From Mycobacterium nebraskense (GTDB lineage Bacteria; Actinomycetota; Actinomycetes; Mycobacteriales; Mycobacteriaceae), in the NCBI RefSeq assembly GCF_002102255.1, contig NZ_LQPH01000008.1:1-64000 (forward strand): DNA of 64,000 bases. Reading direction: 5' to 3'. Made by a program: the position numbers and the translations under genes. Within the stretch, counting starts at the first letter, position 1. Every line of letters starts with the position of its first letter. This document shows, in pieces, positions 51,801 through 61,080 of this stretch. Below the pieces are notes generated by a model. That model was not told the origin of the DNA. It ran no database searches and saw nothing but the letters and a program-made list of their open reading frames with translations.

Positions 51801-52402
51801 TCCGGATCGGTGTACGCGCGGGTCAGGTCGGCGAAAAACGGTGTCCACGAAGCATCGTCCCAGGCGACGTGGTGGGCGGTGATCAACAGCATCAGTTCGT
51901 CGGCGGACAATCGCGCCACCGTGACACGCAGGGGCGAATCCTTGGCCAGGTCGAATGGCCGGCGGAAATCCCGCTGCGCCAGCACATCCAGCCGCAACCG
52001 CCGGGCCTGATCGGTCAGCCCGGACAGGTCGTGTTCGGCCCACTCGGGCCGTAGTCCCTCGCGGATGAACGGATACGGGTCGCCGTCCGCGCCGGTGTCA
52101 TACGTCGTGTGCAATACGGGGTGCCGCGCGGCCACGGCATCGACCGCGTGTCGCAATCGGTCAATGTCGACCGTGCCGGTCACGCGATAGGAGACACAGA
52201 CGTTGAGCAGTGCGCTGTCGGGGTCCACCGACTGCACGAACCACATCCGGTGCTGGCCGACGGACATGCGCGGCTCTTCGTGGGTCGCGACAGGCGCCTC
52301 GTTTTCGGCGGTCCTGGCCAGGCCACGTTCGGCGATCTTGCGGCGCAACAATTCCAGGCGCTCATCGTCGAGACGGGCGCTGGTCCCGGTGATTTCCGTC
52401 AC
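45842..52402 (-). CDS. mbtE: Mycobactin NRPS MbtE, bimodular C-A-T-C-A-T
   Basis: The 2186-residue protein has two full modules. Module 1: C (about 45-470, [10 protein letters not shown] at 177), A (about 485-980, [15 protein letters not shown]), T (about 990-1060, LGGHS). Module 2: C (about 1080-1540, HHIASDHWS at 1210), A (about 1557-2060, [10 protein letters not shown], but GSTET instead of GPTET), T (about 2075-2145, LGGDS). MbtE is known to add the first lysine of mycobactin, for which one module is enough; the M. tuberculosis protein is, as I recall, about 500 residues shorter. In the second A domain the usual Asp that binds the alpha-amino group appears replaced ([10 protein letters not shown]). 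GTG 52402 overlaps the mbtD stop (GTGA). Confidence 0.93.
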   Translation of the reverse strand: MTEITGTSARLDDERLELLRRKIAERGLARTAENEAPVATHEEPRMSVGQHRMWFVQSVDPDSALLNVCVSYRVTGTVDIDRLRHAVDAVAARHPVLHTTYDTGADGDPYPFIREGLRPEWAEHDLSGLTDQARRLRLDVLAQRDFRRPFDLAKDSPLRVTVARLSADELMLLITAHHVAWDDASWTPFFADLTRAYTDPDGFGRVPAVAAAPPDDAADPAADAEYWRPLMANLPEPLELPGPNGSVVPSTWRAQRATTRLSAGTVDRAATLARETGATPYMVLMAAFAALVHRYTQSTDFLIAAPVLNRGIGTESAIGYYGNTVVIRLRPEPHQTFRELLAQTRDGAVGAFAHSRADLDWLVREANPDRRHGADRMTRVSFGQREPDGAGFCPPGVRCERGELRGHFNQLPLSFMIELDRKADGSSGGLAEAEYLVEVLDQQLVDQLLRHYAVLLDNVLANPDSALSACGLMGADDAEWLRWASTGAEFETPPATLPALVTRRAALSPDAVAVVYESREYSYREIDEESNRLAHWLIEQGIGTEDRVAVLLDKSPELVITALGVLKAGAVYLPVDPTYPADRLTFILGDADAKLVLREPVTGLSRYPATAPTELVRPLAPHNTAYLIYTSGSTGLPKGVPVPHAPIAEYFVWFGEEYRVDETDRLLQVASPSFDVSMGEIFGTLIMGARLVIPRPDGLRDIGYLTELLSREGITSMHFVPSLLGLFLSLPGVSQWRTLRRVPIGGEALPGEIADKFHATFDALLYNFYGPTETVVNCTSYPVEGAQGTRVVPIGRPKINTQVHLLDNALRPVPVGAIGEIYIGGTHVAHGYHRRPGLTAERFVADPFTPGGRLYRSGDLARRNADGDIEFVGRADEQVKIRGFRIELGEVAAAISVDPSVGQAVVLAMDLPRLGKSLVGYVTPVQGGSPETVEVERIRARVAAALPDYMTPAAYVALDEIPITAHGKIDRAALPQPQIAAAGEYRDPATPTERRIAALFSALLGHDRVGVDDSFFDLGGHSLVATKLVTAIRSECGVELGIRDVFELATVSLLAERVDQLSVGELRQSRPKLIATAHDEPMPLSASQLRSWFAYRVDGPSWVNNIPFAAKLTGPWDIEALIVAVGDVVARHEILRTSYVELDGVPYQMVGPAGEVSVSRATGPDEGWLQRQLDAERRHRFELDRELPVRVALLHTADNVAEHVLSLVVHHIASDHWSAGVLFADVMTAYRARRAGEAPAWAPLRVQYADYAAWQGEFLGDASGQESPVAAAQREYWNRQLAGLPEDTGLRPDFPRQPVPSGEGESVEFRIDAATRAKLAELSRELGITEFMLLQTAVAVVLHKAGGGLDIPLGTPVAGRTDAELDQLIGFFVNILVLRNDLTGNPTLRELLTRARETALTAYAHQDLPFDRVVDSVSPVRSLSRNPLFQVVVHVRDHLPATRVIEQAPEGDGQDTVCTSLEPVFDMAHADLSVNFFGTDGSGDIGYDCNLIFRTELYTRATIERLAGWLTRVVTEFADDVDQTLRDVQLTDAEERRRMLEHWSRGQRRPHDRPRTIPELLEPSRSWGPDRIAVRCRDEQIDYPALHRRSDNLAALLAGRGVGPGSLVGLSTRRSIDLVVALVAIMKAGGGYFPIDPGYPLARKQFMLDDVQPPVVVATAEAADSMPEVPEVTVISLDDPQVRAAVENAEVGRRELPLPHPDDPMYLVFTSGSTGKPKGALGTHRSMAARLDWQLRHYPPRTDDVRLAQASITFLEGGMEMLAGLAAGATMILADDAEHRDPEALGELMNRYAVAQVTAVPSLVSALVDSRPDAVRALSRLVCGGEPVSSALLQRLVSVCAGADTELLNNIGSTETSGAVSRGRLEPPNPLVGKPVPGADAFLLDDGLRPVPVGVVGELYYAGDQLARGYWKRPGLTATRFVANPFALEPGSRLYRSGDLARWTDDGRLEFVGRSDHQVQVRGFRVELAEVEAELAGVDGVAAAAARTWEVRGGTSLAGYVVPHQPITDDAAKALFASEVRAAIGTTLPGYMMPSSLTVLDALPKTESGKLNRPGLPRPAISTSARTEPSRTDTERALAKVFAELLSTPEVGRFDDFFALGGDSILSVQLASRARAAGLAVSPRMIFENPTVQQLAAALDALGRDAAEQFEEPLDTRFEPMSTSGLSAEDLAAVTQLWSSSRDGTP

Positions 52403-55400
52403 GCTGGGAGTCCAACCTTTCTAGCTTCGCGAGCGTCGAGCGTCGCGTCCGGTCCAGCCCCGCCGGTTGAGCCGGCACGCAACGCGTCGACCAATTCGTT
52501 GAGGGTGATCCCACCGAGCATGCGGCCCACCGGGACCGAGCTTCCGACCGTCCGCCGCAGCCGCTTACGCAGATCGAGTGCGAGCAACGAGTCCACCCCA
52601 AGGTCGATGAGCGGTGCGCTCGGATCGATCGAGACCGAGTCACCCAGGTGCAGGGTTGCGGCGAGTTCGGCGCGCACCACCTCGGCGAGCGGCTTGGCGG
52701 CGGAGTCGTCCGCGGCCAAGCCGCCTTGGGGGGCGTTGAACGGCATTGGCATGCCCTGGCTTTCGAAGAACACCCCCAGCCGGTCGAAGTCCGCGTCGAA
52801 GATCAGCGGATCTCCGTCGTAGCGGTACAGGGCCGCCTCGATCGCCAGTTCCGGAACCATCGCGATGAGACCGGAGCGCTCGGTGCGGGTGATCTCGTCG
52901 GCTGTCACCACGCCGGCGGCCTGCCACAGTCCCCACCGAACCGCCACGCAGTCGCGGCCGTGGCTGCGTAGCTGGGCGACCAACGCGTCGAGCATCCGGT
53001 TGGAGGCGGCGTAAGCCGCGTGGCTATAGCCGCCCCATACCCCGAACACCGACGAGCAGGCCAGGATTCGGCAATCCGACCGCAGCGGCCACACGTCGGC
53101 CAGCAGCGCCAGGCCCCGCACCTTGGCGGCACACACCGCCGCCACGTCGGCGCCGGTCAGACCGGAACGGGAGCAGGCCTCGGCGATGCCCGCGGTATGG
53201 ATCAGCAGTGACGCGCCGGGGCCGGCGTGCCGGGCGGCGACGGCTGCCAGGGCGGCCGGGTCAGTGATATCGCACCGCGGGGCGTGCACCTCGGTGTCGT
53301 GGCTCTCGGCGAGCCTCCGCAGCGAGTCCTGATCGATACCGTTGCGGCTCAACAGCGTAACCGTCCGCGCCCCGCGCTCGATGCAGTACCGCGCATACTG
53401 CAGGCCGATGGCACCGCTGCCGCCGGTGATCACCACGTTGTCCAGCGCGGCGGCGTCCAACGGCCGTTTGGTCGCCGAATCGCGGCAGTCCCGGAAGGTT
53501 CGCGCGTAGGGTCGCGGGGTTTGGTCGCCCCGCAGCGCCACCTCGGCCGCCTCGCCGAGCAGCACCTCGACGACGGCGCGCGCAGACTGGGCATCGACGT
53601 CTCGGCCCGACAGGTCGAGATGCCCGAAGGTCTGGTCGGTGAATTCGAAGCCGACGCTGCGATGCATCGCGGCCAGCGCCGCCTGCCCCGGAGAGACCTT
53701 CGAGTCATCCCGGTCGATGGCTTCGGCGCCGGCGGTCAGCAGCCAGACGGCCCGGCATCGCGCGCCGATCAGGGCGGCGTAGTCGGGGAGGCCCGCGTCC
53801 GGGCGGCCGGCGATCTGCTCGAGCGCGGCGGTGGCGTCCAGCTCGTCGAGCTCGGGGGCGATCACCGCGAGGATTTCCGCGTCGTTCGGCGGCACCACCC
53901 GGCAACCTCCGTGCGCCCCAACGGCATCGATCAACCGCTCCGTCAAAGCGCTTTCCATACCGGCCGCTGCGAAGATGCCGATGTCGGCGCTCGCCGCGGG
54001 CGCCGGCGTCGCTTCCTCCCAATCTTCGATGGCGACGGTGAGCGCCGGGGCCGGCGCTGTCTCGAGCACGGGTTCGGGCGTCGCCCAAAGGTGTATCGAC
54101 CGCATGGGCGCGTTCGGGAATCCGCGAAGCGGCGGCCGGATACCACCGGGGATGGTGTTGGCCCATTGGCAGCAAGGGTCGGCGGTCGCCACGGTGGCGA
54201 TGTTCGCCGCAAGCGTGTCGGTGATGGCCCCTTCACGATGCCCCGAGCCGACGACGACGGTCGTCTGCTCATCGATCAGGTCTGCGAGCGGATACAGCAG
54301 CGCGGGATGCGCGGACAACTCGACGAACGTGGTGGCACCGAGCTTTTTGGCCGCCGCCACCGCGTGATCGAAACGCACGGTATCGCAGAGGTTTTCATAC
54401 CAGTACTGGGAAAACTTCACATCGGTGCCTACCTCTGCACCGAAGGTCGAGCCCACGAATCGCACCGGACTGTCCCGGAACGCCGAGCGGGGAACCAGCT
54501 CGGCCAGCTGGGTGCGCAACTGCCGCAGAAGGCTGGTGTGCCCCGGGTAGTCGACCGAGAGCTGGTGGGTGAACATGCCCCGTTGCCGGGCCAGCCGCAC
54601 GGCGTCCGCCACGGCGTCGTGGTCTCCGGACACCACGGTCGCCGAGGGGCCGTTCACCGCCGAAACTTCCAGCCAGCCAGTCGCTTCGCCGATCAGGGCC
54701 TCGGCCTCGTCGACGCCGGCGCCGAGCACCGCCATGGCGTAGTGACCCGCCAATTGGTCGACGATGGTGGCACGGGCTCCGACCAGCGCGACCGCGTCGG
54801 GCAGCGAAATCGTTCCGGCCACGTACGCCGCCGCGACCTCACCGAGGCTGTGGCCGACGGCGATCGCGGGGAGCACCCCGTGGAACCGCCATTCGTGGGC
54901 CAGGCTGACCGCGTGGGTGAACTGCGCTCCCTGAATTTCGGTCCGCGACCAGTTCTGGTCGGGTTCCCCGGTCAGGTAGGGCAACGGTGAGGGCAGCCCC
55001 GCGGTGCGGAAGGCCTGGGCGCATCGGTCGGCCTCGGCCCGGTAAGCCGGCAGTCGTTGATATGCCTCGGCGCCCATCGATTGCCATTGGTTGCCCTGGC
55101 CGGGAAACACGAAGGCGATGCACGGCGCGGCGCCGATGGACGATTGGGTGACCAGCGGGTGCTCTTCGCCGCGGGCCAGCGCGGACAGCGCCGAGGTCAG
55201 CTCGGCGGCATCGACCGCCCGCACGACCGCGCGGTGCCGCCGCACCCGTCGAAGCCGCAGCAGCGTGGACGCTACCGCTGCGGTGTTCGGGTCCGCGCCG
55301 GTCCGGCCCAGATAATCCAGGATCGCCCGGGCGTCCTGACTGATCAACCCGTCGTCGTGCGCCGACAGCAGCACGGGTACGCGGCCGTCGGGCAGCGGGG

Positions 55401-55413
55401 ACGTCAGCATCAT
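52399..55413 (-). CDS. mbtD: Mycobactin polyketide synthase MbtD (AT-KR-ACP)
   Basis: The 1004-residue protein carries an acyltransferase domain ([28 protein letters not shown] with active Ser), a ketoreductase ([17 protein letters not shown]; then [15 protein letters not shown]) and a C-terminal acyl carrier ([15 protein letters not shown]). With the stand-alone ketosynthase MbtC it makes the beta-hydroxyacyl unit between the two lysines. ATG 55413 overlaps the mbtC stop (ATGA); the longer frame to 55509 is a shadow over mbtC. The length equals the M. tuberculosis protein as remembered. Confidence 0.96.
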   Translation of the reverse strand: MMLTSPLPDGRVPVLLSAHDDGLISQDARAILDYLGRTGADPNTAAVASTLLRLRRVRRHRAVVRAVDAAELTSALSALARGEEHPLVTQSSIGAAPCIAFVFPGQGNQWQSMGAEAYQRLPAYRAEADRCAQAFRTAGLPSPLPYLTGEPDQNWSRTEIQGAQFTHAVSLAHEWRFHGVLPAIAVGHSLGEVAAAYVAGTISLPDAVALVGARATIVDQLAGHYAMAVLGAGVDEAEALIGEATGWLEVSAVNGPSATVVSGDHDAVADAVRLARQRGMFTHQLSVDYPGHTSLLRQLRTQLAELVPRSAFRDSPVRFVGSTFGAEVGTDVKFSQYWYENLCDTVRFDHAVAAAKKLGATTFVELSAHPALLYPLADLIDEQTTVVVGSGHREGAITDTLAANIATVATADPCCQWANTIPGGIRPPLRGFPNAPMRSIHLWATPEPVLETAPAPALTVAIEDWEEATPAPAASADIGIFAAAGMESALTERLIDAVGAHGGCRVVPPNDAEILAVIAPELDELDATAALEQIAGRPDAGLPDYAALIGARCRAVWLLTAGAEAIDRDDSKVSPGQAALAAMHRSVGFEFTDQTFGHLDLSGRDVDAQSARAVVEVLLGEAAEVALRGDQTPRPYARTFRDCRDSATKRPLDAAALDNVVITGGSGAIGLQYARYCIERGARTVTLLSRNGIDQDSLRRLAESHDTEVHAPRCDITDPAALAAVAARHAGPGASLLIHTAGIAEACSRSGLTGADVAAVCAAKVRGLALLADVWPLRSDCRILACSSVFGVWGGYSHAAYAASNRMLDALVAQLRSHGRDCVAVRWGLWQAAGVVTADEITRTERSGLIAMVPELAIEAALYRYDGDPLIFDADFDRLGVFFESQGMPMPFNAPQGGLAADDSAAKPLAEVVRAELAATLHLGDSVSIDPSAPLIDLGVDSLLALDLRKRLRRTVGSSVPVGRMLGGITLNELVDALRAGSTGGAGPDATLDAREARKVGLPA

Positions 55414-56723
55414 GCGACCTCGGGCAGGGAGACGATGACGTGCGCGTTGGTGCCGGCGATGCCGAACGCCGACGCCGCCGCGATCCGTCGCCCGCCGACC
55501 GCGGGCCACGGGGAGAGCGTCTTCGCCAGGCGCAAACCCTGGCTGTCCCAGTCGATTTCCGGGCTGGGATCCGCCGCGTGCAGGGTCGGTGGGATAGCCC
55601 CATGCTCGGCGGCCACCATCACCTTGGCCAGCCCGAGCGCACCGCTGGCGGCCAAGGCGTGCCCCACGTTGGATTTCACCGAGCCCAGCAGCGCGCCGCT
55701 ACCGGGTGCCGTATCGCCATAGGTTTGTGCCAGGGAGCGAAGCTCGGTGCGATCGCCGAGCCGGGTGCCGGTGCCGTGGCCCTCGATCATGCCGACCTCG
55801 TCGGGCCGAATCCCGGCCTGCGTCATGGCACGCCGGAACAGGCGGACCTGCGCATCACCGCTGGGGGCGCTCAGCCCGGCGCTGCGGCCGTCCTGGTTGA
55901 CGGCGGTGGCGCGGACCTCGGCGACGACCTGGCGGCCGGCGCGCAGCGCGGCCGATTTGCGTTGCAGCACAAACATCGCCGCTCCCTCGGCCCACACCGT
56001 CCCGCTGGCCTGCGCACTGTAGGGGCGGCAGTGACCGTCGTCGGAGAGGGCGTGCTGCTTGGAGAACTCGACGAAGAATCCGGGCGACCCCAGCACGTTG
56101 ACCCCGCCGGCCAGCGCCAGGTCGCAGTCGCCGTTCTGGACCGACCGCACGGCAACGTGGAATGCCGCCAGCGCGGACGCACACGACGAATCCACCGTCA
56201 GTGCCGGGCCGGCCAACCCCAGCGTGTAGGCGACCCGGCCGGAGATCACGCTCAGGGCGGTCCCGGCGAGCAGGTGGCCGCTGTGCTGGGAGAAGCTGGC
56301 CATCTGCGGCCCATATCCGGTGGCCGAGGCACCGACGAAGCACCCCGCGTCATGGCCGGCCAGGTCGTCGGGGTTGATGCCGCTGTTTTCCAGCGCGCGC
56401 CAGGACACCCGAAGCACGACGCGTTGCTGGGGATCCATGGCGACCGCCTCTCGCGGCGAGATGCCGAAGAACTCCGGGTCGAACGTCGTTGCGGCCGAGA
56501 GAAATCCACCGCGATCGTGGATCTCCTTGAAACCGCTGCGCCGCGATCCCGCGAGCAGCTCGCGGACCCGCCAACCCCGGTCGGTGGGGAACGGCCCAAG
56601 CGCCTCACGGCCGTGCGACAACAGCTCCCAGTACTTCTCGGCGGTGTCGATGCCGCCGGGTGCTTCGACGGCCATGCCGACGATCACGACCGGATCGGCC
56701 GCGCCATTAAAGTTGTCAGACAT
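55410..56723 (-). CDS. mbtC: Mycobactin ketosynthase MbtC
   Basis: This is a single KS protein of 437 residues. The active-site Cys is in VDSSCASALAAFH, and the His residues are in IEGHGTGTRLGD and SVKSNVGHALAASG. It extends the lysyl intermediate by a malonyl unit with MbtD. I chose ATG 56723 because GGGTGA lies 7 nt upstream and because the N-terminus MSDN resembles the known protein; ATG 56729 is also open. Either start overlaps the mbtT 3' end. Confidence 0.95.
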   Translation of the reverse strand: MSDNFNGAADPVVIVGMAVEAPGGIDTAEKYWELLSHGREALGPFPTDRGWRVRELLAGSRRSGFKEIHDRGGFLSAATTFDPEFFGISPREAVAMDPQQRVVLRVSWRALENSGINPDDLAGHDAGCFVGASATGYGPQMASFSQHSGHLLAGTALSVISGRVAYTLGLAGPALTVDSSCASALAAFHVAVRSVQNGDCDLALAGGVNVLGSPGFFVEFSKQHALSDDGHCRPYSAQASGTVWAEGAAMFVLQRKSAALRAGRQVVAEVRATAVNQDGRSAGLSAPSGDAQVRLFRRAMTQAGIRPDEVGMIEGHGTGTRLGDRTELRSLAQTYGDTAPGSGALLGSVKSNVGHALAASGALGLAKVMVAAEHGAIPPTLHAADPSPEIDWDSQGLRLAKTLSPWPAVGGRRIAAASAFGIAGTNAHVIVSLPEVA

Positions 56724-57480
56724 CGGCATTCACCCGTTCGGCTACCGCATCGATGTGCTCGTCGAGGTAGAAATGTCCGCCGTCGTACAAGTACAACTCG
56801 AAGGCGCCCGCGGTGTGGTCCTCCCAGAGCCGTAACGCGGCCGGATCGACGCGGTGGTCGTCGCGCGCCCCTAACACGCGGATGGCGGCGCGAATGCGGA
56901 CGCCGGGAGCACATTCGTAGCGGTTGACCGCCTGATAGTCGGCCCGCACCGCGGTGGTCAGCAGCGCGGCGAATTCTTCGTCGGCGAGTAGTTCGGGATC
57001 GGTGCCGCCGAGATCGGCGATGTCGGCGAGCAATGCGTCGTCGGTGGTGGGGAGCTCCGGCATGGCGGCAACCGCGGACGGTGCCGGACCGGCCGACACC
57101 CAGAGGCGCTGCACGGCGGCGTCGTGGGATTCGGCGATCCTGGCGAACTCGAAAGCGACGACGGCACCCATGCTGTGGCCGAACAGCCGCAGCGGCGCGA
57201 CGCGACTCCACGGTCCGGCGTCGAACAGGTCCTGGGCAAGGTCGTGCACGGTGTCCTGGGCCGGGTGACTCAGCCGATCCGCGCGCTGCGGGTACTGCAC
57301 GATGTAGGTGTCGCCGCCCGCGGCCAGAGCGGCCGCCAGGGCACGGTAGCTTGCCGCGGCGGCCCCGGCGTGCGGAAACACGACAGTCACACCGGCGAAC
57401 CGGCTCCCGTTCCTACTGGGCACCCGCTTGATCCAGGATGCGAACTCGGTTGGCATACTCAGCACGGAGTCGGATGTCAT
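56716..57480 (-). CDS. mbtT: Stand-alone type II thioesterase MbtT
   Basis: The 254-residue alpha/beta hydrolase has FPHAGAAAASY near the N-terminus, the nucleophile elbow FGHSMGAVVAFE (Ser about residue 98) and the C-terminal His in DGGHFYLDEH. Type II thioesterases remove wrong or stalled acyl groups from carrier domains. In some mycobacteria such a domain is fused to the C-terminus of MbtB; here it is a separate gene overlapping mbtB by ATGA. It starts MTSDSVLSMPTEFASW. Confidence 0.93.
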   Translation of the reverse strand: MTSDSVLSMPTEFASWIKRVPSRNGSRFAGVTVVFPHAGAAAASYRALAAALAAGGDTYIVQYPQRADRLSHPAQDTVHDLAQDLFDAGPWSRVAPLRLFGHSMGAVVAFEFARIAESHDAAVQRLWVSAGPAPSAVAAMPELPTTDDALLADIADLGGTDPELLADEEFAALLTTAVRADYQAVNRYECAPGVRIRAAIRVLGARDDHRVDPAALRLWEDHTAGAFELYLYDGGHFYLDEHIDAVAERVNADV

Positions 57481-60400
57481 TGCGCCGTCCCGGATTTCCC
57501 GGCCTGGCGAGAAGCCGATAGCACCGTGTCGGCGTCCATGTGAATGACTTCGAGGTACAGCTCGGCCACCCGGTCCAACCGCGCGCCGTCCCGCTCGCGG
57601 GCGGCGAGCGAATCGGCAAGCGCCGCAACGGTTCTGGTGGCGAATATGTCGGCGACGATCATGTGGGGCGTGTCCAGCCAGGCCCGGATGCGGCCCACGG
57701 CCTGGGTGGCCAGCACCGAATCGCCGCCCAGCGCGAAGAAGTCATCGTCACGACCGACCTGGTCCACGCCGAGCAGGTCGCCGAGGAGCGCGGCGAGGGC
57801 GGATTCCAGCGGCGTCGACGGGTCGCGGTAGTCGTGCTGCTCGGACAGGGCAACCGCGGCGCCCAATTCGCGGGCGACGGCACGACGGTCGATCTTGCCG
57901 GCGTCGGTGAACGGGATGCGCTCCACCTGTGTGAGATGACTCGGAATCATATGTGCCGGAACGAGTTCGCTCATCAGCTCCCGAAGCCGCTCGGCCCTCA
58001 GCTGGGCACCGCTGGAGTTGTCGGGGCAGACCGCGGCGGCCAAAACCTCCGACCCACCGGATCCGGGCAGCAGGGCGGCGACCGCTATCGCCACCCCCGG
58101 CAGCCGCCGCAATGCGGCCTCGATTTCGCCGAGTTCGACGCGATACCCGCTGATCTTGACCCGGTGATCGGCGCGACCGACGAACTCGAGCGTGCCGTCG
58201 GGCCAATACCTGGCCAGGTCGCCAGTGCGGTACCACCTGCGTCCCGCGTGCTCGACGAAGCGCTCGGCGGTGAGGTCCGGACGCCCACGATAACCCCGCG
58301 CGATGCCGCGACCGGACACCCACAGCTCGCCGGCGACCCAGTCGGGGCAGTCATCGCCCGCGTCGTTGACGACGCGGCAGGCGTTGTTCGTAAGCGGCAC
58401 GCCGTAGGGCAGGGCCGTCCAGTTCGTCGGCAGCACGGCCGGGTCGGCGACCTCGAAAATGGTGTTGTGGACCGGGGTTTCGGTCGCGCCGCCCAGACCG
58501 GCGAACCGAAGTTCGGGCGCCTCCGCCCGCAGGCGGCGCGCCACCTCGGGCCGCACCCAGTCCCCGCCGGTGGGAATCACCCGCACCGACGAGAGCCGTC
58601 CGCGGCCGACTTCGATCAGCATCTCCAGCCAGCCCGGCATGAAGTGCAGCACGGTGACTTTGTGGGTGTCGATGAGCCGGGCCCAGGCGTCGGGGTCGCG
58701 GCGCTGCGCCTCGTCGACCACCACGATCGACCCGCCCGTCCGCAACGTGACGAAGATATCCATCACGGAGATGTCGCCTTCGAGCGTGGAGAGGGCCAAG
58801 CACCGATCCGCGGGACCGATCTCGAAGTGCCGAGCGATGAATTCCACGGTGTTCATCGCGGCGTCGTGCGTCACCTCGACGCCCTTGGGCTCGCCGGTCG
58901 AGCCGGAGGTGAACAACACGTAGGCGAGCTCGGCGGGATCGATTCTCGCCGAGCGAATGTCGGCGGCGACGGGTGCGTCGCGCAGCACATCGGTGAGTAC
59001 CAGCTCGGGTATTGGCAGTGCCAGCCGCTGTCCGCCGCACACCAGGGCCAGGCGCAGCGCACCGGTGTGCAGGATGCGCTCCGCGCGGTCGCGCGGCTGA
59101 TCGACGCCGATCGGCAGGTACACCGCACCGATGCTCAGGATGCCCAGCAGCGCCGGCACCTGCTCGGCGGTTTTGGGGCCCATCACCGCGACCGTGTCGC
59201 CGGCGCCGACGCCGGCCGCGCGCAACGCGGTGGCCACCGCCAGCGCCTGGTCGCGCAGCTGCGCGTAGCTGAGGTGGCCGGAACTGGCGAATACCGCGGG
59301 CGCCTCGGGGCGGCGCTCGGCTTGCCGGAAGAAACCGTCGTGCAACGCTTCTCCGCTGGGCTCGGCGATGCGGCCATTGACCGCCTCGCGCACCGCGCGC
59401 TGCGCCTCCGGCAGCGGCGACGGCCCGGGCACATCCCAGCTGTCGTCGGAGGAGGCCAGCCTGAGCAGTTCGTCGATGTGGTAGGCGAACATGGCGTCGA
59501 CGACACCCGGGGCGAAGATGCCTTCGCGCACATCCCAATTCACCAACACGCCGCCGTCGAACTCGGTGACCTGTGCGTCGAGCAGCACCTGGGGACCCTG
59601 GGAGATGATCCACGCGGGTGTGCCGAATTGGTCGGTGACCCCGCGGCTGAACAGCGCGCCGAGTCCCAGCGCACTGGTGAAGACCACCGGCGCCAGCACC
59701 TGGGTGCCGCGATGCCGGCTGAGGTCGCGCAGCACCGACAGCCCGGGATAGGCGGAGTGGGCGGCCGCGGTCCGCATCGCGTCCTGCACGGCCACCGCCC
59801 GCGCCGCCGCGGTGCGGGTGCCGGTGAGGTCGACGTCGAGCAGCAGCGAGGAGGTGAAGTCACCGACCAGCGACTCGACGTCAGGGTGCAGGGGCTGGCG
59901 CCCGAACAGCGGCACGTTCAGCAGGAAGCGCGAGGTGGTCGACCAGCGCGCCAGGGCATTGGCGAAGGAGGCGGCCAGCGTCATCGCCGGGGTGAGCCCG
60001 CGGGCGTGGGCGCGGGAAAACAGCGCGTCGCGGGTTTCCGGGCCCAGCCAGTGCCAGAGCCGGGTGCTCCTTCGCGAGCTGCGGTCACCGGTCGTCGGAA
60101 GCGTCGGCGGGTCCGGCAACTGCGGGATGCGCTGCGCCCACCACTCCCGGGCGGCGTCGCGGGCCGGTTGCGGCCTCGCCTCCTCCGCCTCGATCGCGTG
60201 GCGATACTGCCGGTAGGTATAGCTCAATGCGGGCAGGTCGTGACCGACGTACAGGGCGGCCAGGTCGGCCATCAAGGTGCGATAGCTCATCGCGTCGGCG
60301 GCCTGCATGTCCAGATCGACGTGCAGGCGCGAACGTTCGCCGGGCAGCCGGGTCAATGCCAGCTCGAACACCGCGCCGTCGAGTTGCTGGTCCGATTTGG

Positions 60401-60986
60401 CGTCGCGGATGGCGGCCAACCGCTGATCGACCTCGTCGCCGCTCAGGTGACGCAGATCCTCGACCGCAACGGGGAATTCGTCACCGGTTGCCGCGATGCG
60501 CTGCGTGCCGTCGGGCAGGAACTGTACCCGCAGCATCGGATGGCGCCGGGCCAGCGCCGCGGCCGCCGCGCGCAGGCGCTCGGGATCGAGCGGCCCGCCG
60601 TCGAATTCGACGTAGAGGTGTCCGGCCACCCCGCCGAACTGCTGGTTGTCCTGGCGGCCGACCCACATCGCGTGCTGCATCGGGGCCAGGGGGAAGGGCT
60701 CGCCCGCCTCGTCCTCCCGCGGTTGGGCGGGCTGCTCGGCCGCACCAGCCGGCGCGTCGACCGTAACGAGGTCGGACCAGGCCTCGATCGTCGGAGTGGC
60801 GGCCAGCGTCGCGAAATCGACGGCGATGCCCTGACGGCGCCAGCGGCCCGCCAGGGTCATCATCCGGATGGAGTCCAGGCCCTGGCCGATGAGGTTGGTA
60901 CTGGGGTGAACGTCGTCGACACCGACGCCGAGCAGTTCGGCCACCTCTGCCCGGACGTCTTCCGAGCGCACCGAGGCACGCACCAC
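57477..60986 (-). CDS. mbtB: Phenyloxazoline synthase MbtB (ArCP-Cy-A-T)
   Basis: The 1169-residue synthetase starts with an aryl carrier domain (LIGQGLDSIRMM, about residue 39), then a cyclisation domain with the DxxxxDxxS motif (DMQAADAMS, about 226-234), an adenylation domain (FTSGSTGEPKG) and a carrier domain (LGGDSVLATQ). It receives salicylate from MbtA, adds Ser or Thr and closes the oxazoline ring. No thioesterase follows; that function is in mbtT. GTG 60986 is preceded by AGGGAGG and matches the known N-terminus better than ATG 61007. It is the first gene of the mbtB-H unit, below the IdeR box. Confidence 0.95.
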   Translation of the reverse strand: MVRASVRSEDVRAEVAELLGVGVDDVHPSTNLIGQGLDSIRMMTLAGRWRRQGIAVDFATLAATPTIEAWSDLVTVDAPAGAAEQPAQPREDEAGEPFPLAPMQHAMWVGRQDNQQFGGVAGHLYVEFDGGPLDPERLRAAAAALARRHPMLRVQFLPDGTQRIAATGDEFPVAVEDLRHLSGDEVDQRLAAIRDAKSDQQLDGAVFELALTRLPGERSRLHVDLDMQAADAMSYRTLMADLAALYVGHDLPALSYTYRQYRHAIEAEEARPQPARDAAREWWAQRIPQLPDPPTLPTTGDRSSRRSTRLWHWLGPETRDALFSRAHARGLTPAMTLAASFANALARWSTTSRFLLNVPLFGRQPLHPDVESLVGDFTSSLLLDVDLTGTRTAAARAVAVQDAMRTAAAHSAYPGLSVLRDLSRHRGTQVLAPVVFTSALGLGALFSRGVTDQFGTPAWIISQGPQVLLDAQVTEFDGGVLVNWDVREGIFAPGVVDAMFAYHIDELLRLASSDDSWDVPGPSPLPEAQRAVREAVNGRIAEPSGEALHDGFFRQAERRPEAPAVFASSGHLSYAQLRDQALAVATALRAAGVGAGDTVAVMGPKTAEQVPALLGILSIGAVYLPIGVDQPRDRAERILHTGALRLALVCGGQRLALPIPELVLTDVLRDAPVAADIRSARIDPAELAYVLFTSGSTGEPKGVEVTHDAAMNTVEFIARHFEIGPADRCLALSTLEGDISVMDIFVTLRTGGSIVVVDEAQRRDPDAWARLIDTHKVTVLHFMPGWLEMLIEVGRGRLSSVRVIPTGGDWVRPEVARRLRAEAPELRFAGLGGATETPVHNTIFEVADPAVLPTNWTALPYGVPLTNNACRVVNDAGDDCPDWVAGELWVSGRGIARGYRGRPDLTAERFVEHAGRRWYRTGDLARYWPDGTLEFVGRADHRVKISGYRVELGEIEAALRRLPGVAIAVAALLPGSGGSEVLAAAVCPDNSSGAQLRAERLRELMSELVPAHMIPSHLTQVERIPFTDAGKIDRRAVARELGAAVALSEQHDYRDPSTPLESALAALLGDLLGVDQVGRDDDFFALGGDSVLATQAVGRIRAWLDTPHMIVADIFATRTVAALADSLAARERDGARLDRVAELYLEVIHMDADTVLSASRQAGKSGTAQ

Positions 60987-60989
60987 GTA

Positions 60990-60996
60990 CCCTCCC
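60990..60996 (-). promoter_or_regulatory. Ribosome-binding site fixing the mbtB start
   Basis: On the minus strand AGGGAGG lies 3 nt before GTG 60986 and 6 nt before the next in-frame GTG (60983). It supports a start at one of these GTG codons and not at the upstream ATG 61007, before which no such site is seen. Confidence 0.7.
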
Positions 60997-61021
60997 TGAG
61001 TCAGCACAGGCTGTCCTAAGT

Positions 61022-61040
61022 TTTGGTTACCCTATCCTTA
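61022..61040. promoter_or_regulatory. IdeR iron box between mbtB and mbtA
   Basis: On the minus strand the 19-mer TAAGGATAGGGTAACCAAA matches the IdeR consensus TTAGGTTAGGCTAACCTAA at 15 of 19 positions. It covers possible -10 hexamers on both strands (TAGGGT on the minus, TACCCT on the plus). IdeR with iron bound would thus block transcription in both directions, switching the siderophore genes on only in low iron. Confidence 0.9.
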
Positions 61041-61080
61041 CTCGTTGACAGCCGCTACTACGCCCCCCGTCTGAGGACCT

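Noticed and set aside
53227..54990. 587-codon plus-strand frame opposite mbtD
   Set aside because: Shadow of MbtD codon usage; no motifs and no ribosome site.
57540..61019. Continuous 1159-codon plus-strand frame opposite mbtB
   Set aside because: Long antisense frames are common in GC-rich coding DNA. The translation has no recognisable domain, and mbtB on the other strand explains the sequence.
61045..61050. TTGACA as a -35 box for mbtA
   Set aside because: No -10-like hexamer lies 16-18 nt downstream; a TANNNT inside the IdeR box is a better candidate.
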